Below are positions 46,080 to 56,320 of a stretch of DNA of 64,000 nt, in pieces. The notes beneath the pieces were generated by a model. The model did no database searches, was not told where the DNA came from, and was given only the letters and a program-made list of their open reading frames with translations. The stretch comes from Ligula intestinalis (taxonomy: Eukaryota; Platyhelminthes; Cestoda; Diphyllobothriidea; Diphyllobothriidae). The position numbers and the translations under genes are program-made. The stretch's first letter is position 1. Every line of letters starts with the position of its first letter. The DNA lies in assembly GCA_036362985.1 (NCBI GenBank), contig JAYGXS010000010.1, positions 5,416,736-5,480,735 of the forward strand, read 5' to 3'.

Positions 46080-46420
46080 ATCGCTTTCCAGACTATGCAT
46101 GACTAGCTGCGGTCGGGCTTTGGTTCGCACGACTAAGCGACGAACAGTAGCCTTTGGTCGGTGTGTCACGCCCTCATTTACCGATCTTACCATGTGCTCA
46201 GTTGCCTTGGTTAGGGGGAAGACACGCACGGATGCAGGTTCTGCTTTAACTAACCGTCGTTCTTTACCTATCCTTAGTACACACATTTGTTTACGAAGCA
46301 ACGTTGATATTCATTGGTGGGAAAGAATTGCCATAGCGTTCGCGTCCCTTCTCGGCCAATGTGCTGCATGTGTCTAAATGGGATAAAAAGGTGTCCAGAA
46401 TGTATTGCAGAACCTCCTCC
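46080..46420 (-). pseudogene. Penelope-like element fragment K (linker)
   Basis: Minus-strand pieces in two frames: FFPTNEYQRCFVNKC (linker motif NGYxxxFVNKC) from the 46274-46549 frame, then VRSVNEGVTHRPKATVRRLVVRTKARP from the 46077-46301 frame. Both match the PLE region between RT and GIY-YIG. No endonuclease follows on this strand. Confidence 0.6.
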
Positions 46421-46489
46421 ATTGGTGTCGCTTTCAAAAAAAACGCCAGTCTGAGGGATTCGGTACTCCTGGCTCGATGCCTGGACATC

Positions 46490-46745
46490 GAGAAATGGGA
46501 ACCTGTTGCGATATCGGAAAAACGACTGCGAACACGCATGTACGTGCACACTTCAGCGGAGGGGACTACGATCGCACATTACCATGCAACATCTACGAAA
46601 CGATTATCACTTCGAATTTAATGGTGCCCAAGTGCTCGGCTGGCCCAACAGGAGGCTGGCGAGAGCATTCATCGATGATCGACTCAATTCACCTAACAGC
46701 AAAATGATTGCGAAAAAACGAGGTCCAGGCAAGCTCGCATGATCG
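46490..46745 (+). pseudogene. Penelope-like element fragment R (GIY-YIG C-terminal part), head-to-head with fragment K
   Basis: Plus-strand codons read DIGKT, then in other frames DYHFEFNGAQVLGWPNRRLARAFIDDRLNSPNS, which resembles the PLE endonuclease C-terminus (HxFxFxxxxVLxxxxxRRxRxFxE). Fragment K on the minus strand ends about 70 bp upstream, so the two halves face away from each other. Confidence 0.5.
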
Positions 46746-46749
46746 CGCT

Positions 46750-47985
46750 TGTAGCTCGAAAAATCAAATTTCATTTTTCATCCGCTCAGAGTTACCTCCT
46801 TTCCTGCGAAAACCCCAATTTTTTCGATATGCAGTGAAATATTACTTTCGAAAGCCTGTTTTTTTAGTAAAATGTATATATTAATATTAAAAACGGACTA
46901 AAGAAATGCTAGGGTACCAAAATAATAAAAAGTTCTCTTTGACCGGTGGCTATAATTCTTGGCTATCAGAACACAACTGTAAAGTTCATGGACAATGCTG
47001 GTAGTCCATATGGCCCTGGCGCACTTCGTCATCAGGATTGTGGGGTGTGTCTTAAAGAAAGAAATTAGGAAATTAGTACGTAAGTAACTCAACTTAACGT
47101 TTCAGCCAGTGACGAGGTTAAGTGGATAAGTGGATTCACTAATTCGGCAAGTAGACTGCAAATGCCGTCCACTATGCCGCTGATGCAGATCATAAGCATG
47201 TTTTAAGGTCTAACATATCGCCGTCCTGTCAAAATTAAGAACGCGGCACCGCTATCCTTGTGCCTCTGCGTTGAAGATTGTCATAGTAGAAAACGTATGT
47301 TCTTACCAACGACAATTGGATACATGACCGAGTCTTGGAATAATGGTTGGTGTACCAAGTGCCCATAAAAACTTAGCCAATCGGTAACTTCATCGGCAAA
47401 AAGAGCTCTGAAAACCCTATCGGTGGACAATCCTAAATTTGACGTTAATCTTCACGATAACCGCGCAATGCACGTCATCCCAATGCCCCTTTAATGAGGG
47501 CTTTCATATGGCGAAGAAAAGAGCAAAAAAACACTTTTACCGAATTTACAGTCACAGTAAGAAGAGCTCGCTTGTGCGTCTTATCAGCAGATTGCGCCAC
47601 GTTACAATGGCATCTGCTGCGCGCGAGAGCTTGCAAAAATCGATGAGCCAATATTTTATAGATTATGTAATTATCTATTGCCATAGCAATGCGCGCGTTA
47701 TCCCTAATATATTAGGGCTTTAGCCAAGCATTCACTTCCACCTGCCACACGAGGCCGCAATGTCACACTTAACCAAGATAAGGGCTCATGTGAGACGAGA
47801 GCAGGACGCACCTTTCAGGAACGACCAAGAAGTCCCTATTTAATGCATGTTCTGACCCAGTTGACTAGTTCCGATGATGCGTTCGAGTATGGGCGTGAAG
47901 CATCAGATGAATAAACATTATTCCGTATACATCGCCTAACGGTTTCTTTCCAGTTTAACTCCAAGGGTCAGCATCCTCTTCTTTA
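46750..47985. other. no recognisable feature
   Basis: AT-rich, short frames only (for example 47439-47723 plus). Nothing recognised. Confidence 0.4.
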
Positions 47986-47989
47986 TCCC

Positions 47990-48393
47990 TATACAGGGTG
48001 CCCAAAAAAATGTATACACATTTTAACTTATTGTAAAATTTGTGTTTATTAGAATTTTATTTTTAAAAAACCGTAAAGATATTAACAAGTATCATTTTTT
48101 TATTGTTGGCTAACTATATGTTCTCACAATGGTATCCATTTTGATCATGACACTGCTGACAACGCGAAGCAATGGCATCGCACATACCCCGAAACAATTT
48201 CCTTCGTATTCAGGTGCATTAATTTTCGGCAGCCTCTCTCAATTCAGCCACTGTTGCAATAGTCAGAATGCAGTAAAAAATCAATATTATGATTCTTGTT
48301 GATATTTTTACGTTTTTGAAATAATAAAATTATAATAAACACGAAGTAAACAATCGTTTGAAATGTTTTGACATTTTTGGCACACCTTGTATA
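47990..48393 (-). mobile_element. mariner/Tc1-type deletion derivative (about 400 bp) with TA target duplication
   Basis: The ends are imperfect terminal inverted repeats: TACAGGGTGCCCAAAAAAAT from 47992 and, on the other strand, TACAAGGTGTGCCAAAAATG from 48391. Each is flanked by TA (47990-47991 and 48392-48393). Inside, the minus strand reads ATVAELREAAE and, in another frame, a pattern ending RCQQCHDQNGYHCEN, which resembles the C-terminus of mariner transposases (R..QCIxxxGxHFE). The catalytic DDE region is gone, so it would depend on a transposase supplied elsewhere. Confidence 0.75.
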
Positions 48394-48796
48394 TGTCCAA
48401 TGCACCCTCAGATGATGGCCATGCCCAGCTACCTGCATTTAAGGTCACTTTCAAGCCACCAGCGGAATATATATTTCATTTGACGAGCTTCCATTCCATG
48501 AACAAGTTGTCGATGCATGTGTTCGCTGTTGAGTAGAACTATCAGGGTGTTGGTGTCTCAGGCGCCTCTGGCCAGCTAGTGAAATATTGAATTTTCATAG
48601 ACATGCAATCTCGCCCATGATGGCTTATCCTACTGCAGCTAAACCCATTAAACCTCTTTGAAAATATTGTGTCCTCTGCTGTCAGTCATCGCTTAAACGT
48701 TCGTTCTATGAGTTCTTATTCGTTCACGATTTGCATTTTGTTGCATTTTCTATTCTTGATTCGTGATCTTAACTAAATACATAACTCATCATTTAA

Positions 48797-49327
48797 ATGC
48801 GTCTGTTTCCGCTACATGAGGGTTTTTCCGTTGGATTAAAAACCGTACGCCAGACGCATGACCTTATCATCTTCCTGGGCCAATGGGTTTCAGGTATATG
48901 CTCTAAAACCTCGCAAAATACTGGCAGACATGTTTGTTATCTACCGTGTTATGTAACCAGGTTTCGGTTGTTACCAGCTCGTCTTACTGCATCCACAGTT
49001 TCTACGGCACCTGTTTATTTGCTCCCAGTTAGCAGGTATGCTTGTAGTGTTACTGCGGACGAAATTACGCAAAGATCGATAGGAGTTACGTTATGGTGTA
49101 GCAGATGTTCCTGTCGAAGAATTGTTCCTTCTGACAGCTGTGGACTGAACCAGTGTGGGAGGCATTGCAATTTTAAAGTATACACCGAGTGCACGAATGA
49201 CCATCAGCGACATCTGTTTTCTCAATTGGTTGCACAGCCAATTGCATCATTTTTTCAATCTTCCACTTTCAAGAAAGTGGCAGTTGGTTTTCAGAAATTT
49301 GTAGAAAGTCTAGATATATCCTTGTAA
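48797..49327 (+). CDS. unassigned 176-codon ORF with a cysteine-rich patch
   Basis: This is the longest uninterrupted plus-strand frame in the window that I cannot tie to a mobile element. It has no signal peptide that I would trust. Residues about 100-130 carry WCSRCSC ... CGLNQCGRHC, giving CxxC and CxxxC pairs about 14 residues apart, followed by a YTECTNDHQRHLFSQLVAQPIASFF stretch. That layout recalls zinc ribbons inserted in OB-fold proteins, but the resemblance is weak and I do not assign a function. It could be a host exon, or a chance frame in a decayed element. No splice sites, promoter or neighbours support it. Confidence 0.3.
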   Translation: MRLFPLHEGFSVGLKTVRQTHDLIIFLGQWVSGICSKTSQNTGRHVCYLPCYVTRFRLLPARLTASTVSTAPVYLLPVSRYACSVTADEITQRSIGVTLWCSRCSCRRIVPSDSCGLNQCGRHCNFKVYTECTNDHQRHLFSQLVAQPIASFFQSSTFKKVAVGFQKFVESLDISL

Positions 49328-49339
49328 ACTCAAGTTTTA

Positions 49340-50460
49340 AGCCTTATGAAAGTTGGCTTGGGCTACTTCCTCATTGCACGGACTATCTATCTAACCAGTG
49401 CACTTCTGCGTCGCAAAGATACCTACATAATTCTGTTATTTAATTACATACTGAAAATGAGAAATTCAGTTTTTTGTTGCACTTTGACGTTCGAAACGCG
49501 CGCTAGCTGTCACCGACGCACGAGAATAAAGTAAGCATTCAGAAGTATACGGAAAAGTTTGGTTCATGTGACGTAATCGTCAGGGCCTACTGAGCCCGAG
49601 TTCAGACAGCTAGAGCGACCCCTTTTTCTTAGCCATGCTTTCCTCGGACTCCGCGGGGACGAGCCTCTCAAGATCGGGCCTTGTCTTGCCTCACTAGCCA
49701 ATCACTTCTCAAGGCGTAACCGGTGCACAAGATGCGGAGGAGTTGTTTGCGCTCAGTCACACCCGGAGCTGACGACTTTCTGTTCGGTTGTAGTGTCCGG
49801 AACCGGTGATCTAGTTGCCGGACTGCGCTTCTGGACTCCGGCCCATTCAGGGCTGGACTGCACTTGTCTGGGAGTCACTTGCATGTTACTTACATTTTAA
49901 GCTTGTTCCACCTTAGTAAATTATCCCTGACACTATGATCTTCCACACCTTATCATATTCACTAGCTTATAAATATTGGGATACATTCAGTCACCTGTTA
50001 TCTGGCCGGACCACATCGTATCCCACAGCCATAATAAACTGCATTACAACTGGAACACGGAATCTTGTAGACAACCCCGTTTCTTTCAATATAACCAACT
50101 CCGTTCTTAGGGTGTACAAGCTGTGATTGTAAGGTGGTTGTGGGTTGGTATTCCACACGTATCTGGTGTTTTCTTTGTTGTCTTCCGACAAACTTAGAAA
50201 CATGTTTCTACGTCAAGGAGAGTTCGTACGGTAAGTGTTTTCGATAACTGGTTGGCCGTACTAGATGAAATGCCTTTTTATTTTCCTTTGATTCTTATCG
50301 TTTTATGCGCTGAAGCACGAAATTTCCTGGTCATTTATCTTTGGTGCTCATTTTTGTGTAAACTAACTGTGTACATAGTGTTTACTGTACAGTTCAGTAG
50401 TTCAGCTCTAATAGAAAACTAAAAAACAGTAAGAGAATAGTGTCTGATTTTCTGGTGACG
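49340..50460. other. no recognisable feature
   Basis: A GC-rich patch at about 49590-49890 stands out from the AT-rich surroundings. No domain or repeat recognised. Confidence 0.4.
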
Positions 50461-50497
50461 CGAAACGTTGAAGGAGTGAGCTCGAGCTATAGTCATG

Positions 50498-50770
50498 ATG
50501 TACGCCAGGGTGAAGCGAAGCGAGATTGCTAAAGCTGCAAGTATACCTATCTGCATGGTCAGGTATTTGTGCTCACAGCACAAGCTGACAGGTACTCTTA
50601 CAAAGAAGAGGGAATCTCGAAGACTTAAACATTTGCGGAGGATTTAAAAGTTTGTTGCCGTGAAATCCGTCGGCAAAACACAAAGAAAGTCGCCAAGTAA
50701 CTGAATGCTAAATGCCTGAAAAGCTCTACGTCCAATTTGCACTGCCATTCACGTGAAAGTTTGGGTGGTT
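50498..50770 (+). pseudogene. possible Tc1-like transposase N-terminus (helix-turn-helix)
   Basis: ATG at 50498 opens 49 codons, VKRSEIAKAASIPICMVRYL followed by HKLTGTLTKKRESRR, then TAA at 50645. In other frames downstream come KKVAK and LNA. The order of an IAKxxxISxxTVRxL helix-turn-helix, a xxLTG linker and a basic stretch is that of Tc1-like transposase N-termini. The catalytic part is missing and several indels are needed, so this is tentative. Confidence 0.35.
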
Positions 50771-50787
50771 CAACCCCACACCAGAGA

Positions 50788-51360
50788 AAAATCGGTAACA
50801 GTAGCTTATGAAGCCCACTCTTTAATCCCTACTCCCTGCATGTTTCCTACGAAAACTGTGGTTATAGGGTTTTATAGGGGCTATTAAGACACGCAGTGGG
50901 ACATATTTTAATAAAGGCGCCATTCATTTTTATCTTATTGTATTTAGAACTGTTGTTGATTTTTATGTGTAGATTTTCCTAATCTGAATTTTTGTTTAAT
51001 TTATTGCAGATAACCCTGATTATAAAACTGCAGGTTTACGGAAATTCCGAAAAAATGAAATAGTGGTTAGGTGGTCGTCTACTTCAACTTACTTGAGGTC
51101 CAAGTTACCGTTCTGGAGTTAGATTTGTATAGTTCACGGTGCGAAGCGCCACGCACACCTTCAATTTACATGCGGCACAACTAAATCCCAGCGGCCACGC
51201 AAAGCAACTTCGACTGCATTTTCCCACTTTACGCTTCTAAAAATTTCGTCCTCTGGCTATCCTATTTCCCCACCGCCAAAACTCCATAACCACCGTTTTT
51301 TGCAGGACCAAATGCTGAGACTAGGGGTATATGAGTGGACCTACATAGGCTAATTCAGCC
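50788..51360 (+). repeat. dispersed repeat, second copy at 63478-63935
   Basis: Long colinear match with the end of the window: CCTACGAAAACTGTGGTTAT, AGGTGGTCGTCTACTTCAA / AGGAGGTCGTCTACTTCAA, TACCGTTCTGGAGTTAGATT and GGGGTATATGAGTGG. Includes a small palindrome, GGTGCGAAGCGCCACG. No coding potential seen; class unknown. Confidence 0.8.
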
Positions 51361-51590
51361 GAACAAATCATAAGCTAACAGAAAAACTGATCAAAGTTCA
51401 GATTAACTTCTGATTCAGCGGACTATTTTCATTAAAAAAACACTAGCTTCTCCAGCTGATATCAGGTTTTATCATTTCGGAACGCATCGGCAATGCAAGC
51501 AATGTGTGTATACTTGGTGTGATATGAACCGCGGACTGTTCAGCTAGAGAAGGAGAAGGCGTTTCGATCCTCGGAATCAAAATGTCGCTT

Positions 51591-51631
51591 TTCTGAACTT
51601 TCGGGATCTTTCTGGAGCCCATCGGCAGAGA
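51591..51631 (-). ncRNA. hammerhead-like motif, PLE subfamily 1 (left, inverted)
   Basis: Minus strand: TCT, CTGCCGA, T, stem II GGGCTC with GATCCC (one mismatch), GAAA, GTT, C, AGA. Stem I TCT/AGA pairs fully. Position A6 of the core is C. Confidence 0.5.
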
Positions 51632-52102
51632 TAGAATTACTTAAATAAAGACAAGCAACATTTATACGACGCAGGGTGGATCAACAGATATGGGGAAATC
51701 AAACACAATTAAAACCAGGTCAGAGAGGCTCGCGCAAGGTGGAGCATGCCGGCGCCAGATCGATATTGCGATTGAGTAAGTTCTCATCCGAGGCAGCTCA
51801 GGCTTCAATCAATTTTCGGCCTGTCTTGTTTCTGGTTGCTTATACCTACGAGAGCGGTCACGAGTTCAACTTCGCAGCTGCGAGGTTAATAGAGCATGCC
51901 GGCAACAAGAAAGACCAAGAATTGAATGACGCCTGGGCCACCTTGAATGAGAACTCAGTCAATCAATTTATCGATCTGGCGCGAGCATTCATCACCCTGC
52001 GCAGGCATCTCTGGCCTGATGGCATTCCCTCCTGCCCCCACATAACGTTTGATTGGCCTTTGTCTCGTATAACTGCTGCTGGTCTTTCTTTAACGCCTTT
52101 TA

Positions 52103-52142
52103 TCTCTGACGATGGACTCCATAAAGAGCTTGAAAGCTCAGA
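52103..52142 (+). ncRNA. minimal hammerhead-like ribozyme, PLE subfamily 1 (canonical core)
   Basis: TCT, CTGACGA (52106-52112), T, GGACTC with GAGCTT as stem II, GAAA (52132-52135), GCT and C52139 at the cleavage position. AGA pairs with TCT as stem I. All core positions match CUGANGA and GAAA. Confidence 0.65.
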
Positions 52143-52269
52143 AAAGTAATATAATGATTCCGGGGATCGAAACACCTCCCCCTTTTATATTTGAATAGTC
52201 CACTATGCGAAAGAGCCTGCAAAAAAAAGATTCACATCGTTTTACCTCAGAACAGACGTGCTTTATGTA

Positions 52270-52665
52270 GCACTACAACCCTGGCATAGATCGTAAGGAG
52301 TTCTTCAATGGTAAGATGCATTTGTGATAGAAATTTCTTCCCCAAATGCTAAGTCAAAAATGTCAAAGGTACGCACATATGGAAAAGCCGGAGAGACGCA
52401 AGATAAATTTGAGGTTTCAAATGTTGACAGGATGACCTAATTCACTAAAGACCAAATTGGGCATTGCAGCAAAACAACCGTAACCTATATCGTAAGGATA
52501 TCTTAAATGTTAAGAGGAATTTGTGATAGTAACGTATTTTTTCGATTACTAATTCAGAAACGTTTAAAGGTACATACTAGTGGGAAAGCCGGACAGACTT
52601 CCGGTATATACGTGGTTTAAAATGCTAATAGGATGGCCTAACTCACTAACTTTGAGTCAACTTCC
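52270..52665 (+). repeat. diverged tandem duplication, period about 199 bp
   Basis: ATCGTAAGGA at 52289 and 52488, TTTGTGATAG, AAAGGTAC, GAAAAGCCGGA / GAAAGCCGGA and GGATGACCTAATTCACTAA / GGATGGCCTAACTCACTAA recur in the same order. About 75-80 percent alike by eye. Function unknown. Confidence 0.7.
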
Positions 52666-52669
52666 AGCC

Positions 52670-53870
52670 TCTCTGCATGCGGTCTTTACTATATTTTTGT
52701 TATACCGTCAAGAGGTCGGACCGAATTCTGTAGAACATGCTTTTGCATTCAGAAAACAAAAAAGTTGCACACGGCAAGAAAAAGCCCCTTTCGTGGAAGA
52801 AAGACGAGATTTTGTCCTCAATGACCACACTTTGGAAGCTAATGCAGACAGCCTGGCATCTGACAGAGTTCGTCCTGCTTTGTGTGCCTATGGATAGTCT
52901 GCAAAGTATTCTTTTTTGACACGACTGCAGACAGCAGGATTTATTGAACTCAATAAATATCGTGAGGGCTTTTCAAATGCATCTAGTCATTGCACAAGTC
53001 ACTTAACGGATCGAGGTATACAGCAGATTTAATTGTACATAATTTTCACGAATTAAAGGGAACGTTCGCCTTCCAGGTATTTGCATTGTTCCGGTGTGCG
53101 CTCATCTGTTTTCCTTGCAGAATGTAAATGTATAACAGCGAGGGCCGTAGTTCAGTATAAATAATGATCATTTAAGAGCAGTGCCTTAAAGCAGCCTATA
53201 GGGAGAGAAGGGGGGGGGAATTGGCACAAACCAAGTCATGATTAAAACTAGCTGACAGTTCACCACGGTAATTAGGGGTAACCAGGTGCTTACGCAGGAA
53301 GGGCTTCTCCCGCTGTATTAAGGCCACTTCAAAGTAGCGCAGAGTCCGATTTGTTCGTGTCCGAACAAGTACTGGGAACGCTGTTTTAAGATTGACAGAA
53401 TGACCACTATCTTGCAGGTTTTTAGTAATCGAAGATCGTGGTGCTCTGTTTTCCTACTTGAAAAGTCAATCAGACAAGTGCTCAGTGGTCCAGGCAGGCT
53501 GTTGAATTTGCATACGCCTGAGTGACTTGCATCCACAACTGCACATTACTTCATAGATAGAATATGGAGTAGAGTGCAATGGTAAGGCTTCCTTTGCACA
53601 TTTTACCGCATGGCTTTCAGGAGGACTGATGAATGCATATTCAGCTGCGTTGTACGTCCTTCCTAAAGTAAAATGCAACCGCCGCCTCATTGTATTGTAA
53701 ATTTTACCAAATTTATTTGTTCAAAGGTATACCTACGGGCTTTTTTGGACTGATTGTTCCCTTACTTATTCTTGTTTGTGATTAGTTTTCATTATTATTC
53801 TCATAAAATGCACTTTCCTCCATACAACCCCTTATAGTTAGCCTCATCTGAGTGACATGTGATACACATT
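52670..53870. other. no recognisable feature
   Basis: Short frames on both strands, no domain or repeat recognised. A G run lies at 53210-53218. Confidence 0.4.
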
Positions 53871-53914
53871 GAGAAGAAAAAATGTGTCGATCACCGGAAT
53901 CATAATTTTATTAG

Positions 53915-53954
53915 TCTGAGCTTTTGAACTCCTACAAGAGTCAATTATCAGAGA
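53915..53954 (-). ncRNA. hammerhead-like motif, PLE subfamily 1 (left inverted repeat)
   Basis: Minus strand: TCT, CTGATAA, T, stem II pairing TGACTC with GAGTTC, AAAA for GAAA, GCT, C, AGA. Two core changes (G8 and G12 to A) should abolish cleavage. Confidence 0.5.
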
Positions 53955-54740
53955 TGGGAAACAGCAACAAATTGGGGCTATTCATGGCGTGCATACAAAA
54001 CTTAAGATTTGAACATGTACAAAATCAGTAATTGTCTGGTGTAGGCGCCGATTGGCCACTGCGGACTACATCAGTCTGAGCAAAGCAGGCGAAATCAGCG
54101 TTGCATATATCAAGGATGTGTCGGAAGACACCGAACGCATTACCGTGGGACTAGGCGCCGGAATTGCATGCTGTCCCAAGGCTACAATGCGCAGCTGTGT
54201 CATGAGAATCAAGGATCGATTGAATACCAATGAGCAGTCGGACGTAGTTTATTTCATACTATGTCTAAACTGTCCCACAAATTGCGCGGTGCAGACTGGA
54301 AGCAAGCTGGGTTCGCGCATACAGAAACATAAGGTGGCTATTAGACAGGGTGACACCTCATCGCAAGGAGCGGCCACGAGGATAATTGCCCATGCTGGCA
54401 GCAAGATGGGCCGAGAACTGATTGACGCCAAGGCATATGTTGCCCTGCGAAGGTATCTCCAGAATCACGGCAGTGGCAGTTAAATGGTCCTCTTTCCCTC
54501 CTCCCGGCTCCCTTACGACGTTTAATTGACCCTTTCCTAATATATTTTGCTTGTTTTTGTTTACACTTTAATTTCGGTAAATATTCCTACCAAAGACGCC
54601 GATCATGTCTACTTGCGCAGACTGACATAGTCTACAGTGGCCAATCGGCGACCACACCAGACAATCCTTGATTTTGTACAGGTTTAAACTTTAGTTTCGT
54701 ACACACGGCATAACCTGCCTCCATGTGTTGCTGTTTCCAA

Positions 54741-54780
54741 TCTTTGACGATGGACTCCTGTAATTGTTCGAAAGCTCAGA
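54741..54780 (+). ncRNA. hammerhead-like motif, PLE subfamily 1 (right inverted repeat)
   Basis: TTGACGA at 54744-54750 has one change (C3 to T). Stem II pairs GGACTC with TTGTTC imperfectly, GAAA lies at 54770-54773, then GCT, C54777 and AGA pairing with TCT. Confidence 0.5.
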
Positions 54781-54839
54781 CTTATAAAATATGATTCTGG
54801 TGATTGACACAACTTCTGCTTCTTCTCCTCATTCTTCTC

Positions 54840-55300
54840 AATTTATATACTACCTGGGATGCGAACCTTTGTCTCAACAGGTGAAAGAGTCATTTCATTA
54901 TTGTTCCCTAAAAACGTTCCTTTGTAAATTGTCTTAATAGTTAGTCTTATCTGAGTTAAATGTGATAAGAATGTTCGATTTTCACTTCTGTAAAACGTTA
55001 GGAGCCGCAACGTCGGCTGCTTTTGCGCAAATGATCAACGAACAGTCCGCCCACTTCTATGGTAACCGTGGTCAAGCGCCTTCCACAGCCCTGAGGCATG
55101 TTCGACATTGGATCACAAGACGTTGGAGTCATCTGTGGAGCAAGGAGACGCCACGTATAATCGGTTGTACCTCCAGTGAATCGTAAATATCTATGCAAGA
55201 CTAAGGTACAATTGGGCAGCAACTGTAGCAGTAGCATTCAATGGCAGAATTCTGTAAATACTGCTATTTAAACTGTATCTTAGATTTGAAGAATGTAGGA
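54840..55300. other. no recognisable feature
   Basis: Short frames only; nothing recognised. Confidence 0.4.
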
Positions 55301-55309
55301 TTGAAATAT

Positions 55310-55690
55310 CAATCATAATTCAGCCTTATCTTAAGATATATCAAGCAACCTAAGATGCCGACTTTTTTACAACCTTGTTTCTGGTTACCATTGAAATAAA
55401 AAGTGACCTTTCACAATTTCTTCTTACCAAAGATATGCCTGTATTTTGGGAAAACATGGACCCAACCTTTAAAAAAGGGGTTTCGTGAATAAAGTTGATT
55501 GATGAGGAATTTGGCACTTTACCCAACATAGCTAATTCACGCTGGTCCATTTTTAATTCAGTTTTTCGGTCAGTGTTTCTTCGTACGCAAGGTGGTGAAA
55601 TGTAATAATACACTCGGCTAAAGCAATACCGTGTTACATTTTGCAATTGACGATAAATTTTGAAAACCGTTTCATTCAAAGTCGGACACA
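55310..55690. repeat. possible dispersed repeat, related to 62800-63060
   Basis: ATGCCGACTTTTTTAC and TGAATAAAGTTGATTGATGAGGAATTTGG recur in diverged form (ATGTCGGCTTTTGGAC and TGAATCAGCTTGATTAATGAGAAATTGGG) near 62850 and 62997. Weak, could be partly AT-rich coincidence. Confidence 0.4.
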
Positions 55691-55699
55691 GTATCGAAC

Positions 55700-56320
55700 A
55701 TGCATATTTTTATTATTGTGCACCTAATCCTTATGCCTACCCTAATGAAGGCCCCGTGTTGTTGGCGGTATATTGTGCATTTTTTATTTGACTTCCTTAG
55801 CTCTGTATCCAGTAACCACGCGTACTTCAAACCCAGTGATAACAACTATCAAAGCAGTATGCTGCCTCATAAAAAAATAGTAAAGGATAAACAAAGTACA
55901 AACCTCAACACCGGATGCACCACGTCAAGAGCGAAGGGAGTCGTCCAAATCGCTGGACTCTATACAAGGGAACGGCGCAAGTTCAACAATAAAACCACGC
56001 AGGGCGTAAGAAATCTTGGGAAAGCTTGGGTGGGAGAGGGGGCGTGGCTCTGTTTTTATAGGCTTTCAGGAGGCCATTCATAGGGCTTCGGAATTGGTCT
56101 TAAAACACCAGCGCGAAGTGGGGGGGATGTTGAGGCGAACAGAGACCATACTATGCCCACAAGGGGGGAGGAATTGTAAGCGTTTGATATAAGCGGCGGG
56201 GCAGCTGCACTCGAACCGGACGGAGAGGCAGGTTTTGAAAAGTTGTCACTTGATGAAGTGGGCAAAGGGAGCATTGTAGAAAAAAGGACATTAACAAGCA
56301 GGTGGGGCCAAGTGCAGCCA
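55700..56320. other. no recognisable feature
   Basis: An open 127-codon frame at 55700-56083 starts with a hydrophobic stretch but has no domain I recognise. G-rich tracts occur at 56115-56170. Confidence 0.4.

Larger units (their letters stand above)
51540..52165 (+). pseudogene. Penelope-like element fragment L (GIY-YIG C-terminus) with inverted ribozyme at the left
   Basis: The frame 51676-52149 includes TYESGHEFNFAAARLIEHAGNKKDQELNDAWATLNENSVNQFIDL, the PLE endonuclease C-terminus; the first 80 codons are poorly conserved and the YVGET box is lost. To the left, 51540-51640 is an inverted copy of the element's 3' end (GATCCTCGGAATCA against TGATTCCGGGGATC at 52156-52169) and carries a minus-strand hammerhead-like motif. 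A plus-strand motif ends the element at 52103-52142. This gives the same mirror layout as 53880-54815. Confidence 0.7.
53880..54815 (+). pseudogene. Penelope-like element fragment M (GIY-YIG) between inverted terminal repeats
   Basis: The open frame 54052-54483 reads a linker (VSEDTERITVGLGAGIACCPKATMR, MRIKDRL), then the GIY-YIG module: VVYFILCLNC with CxxC-like spacing, NCAVQTGSKLGSRIQKHKVAI in place of YVGET...R..EH, IIAHAGSKMGRELIDAKAY and an end at 54483. The flanks 53880-54060 and 54635-54815 are inverted copies of each other: CAGTGGCCAATCGGCG near 54637 mirrors CGCCGATTGGCCACTG near 54046, and both include a ribozyme-like motif. The catalytic Y and G of the endonuclease are changed, so it is inactive. 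Confidence 0.8.

Noticed and set aside
45964..46377. 137-codon plus-strand frame as a gene
   Set aside because: It is the antisense of the PLE linker fragment on the minus strand, which shows real family motifs.
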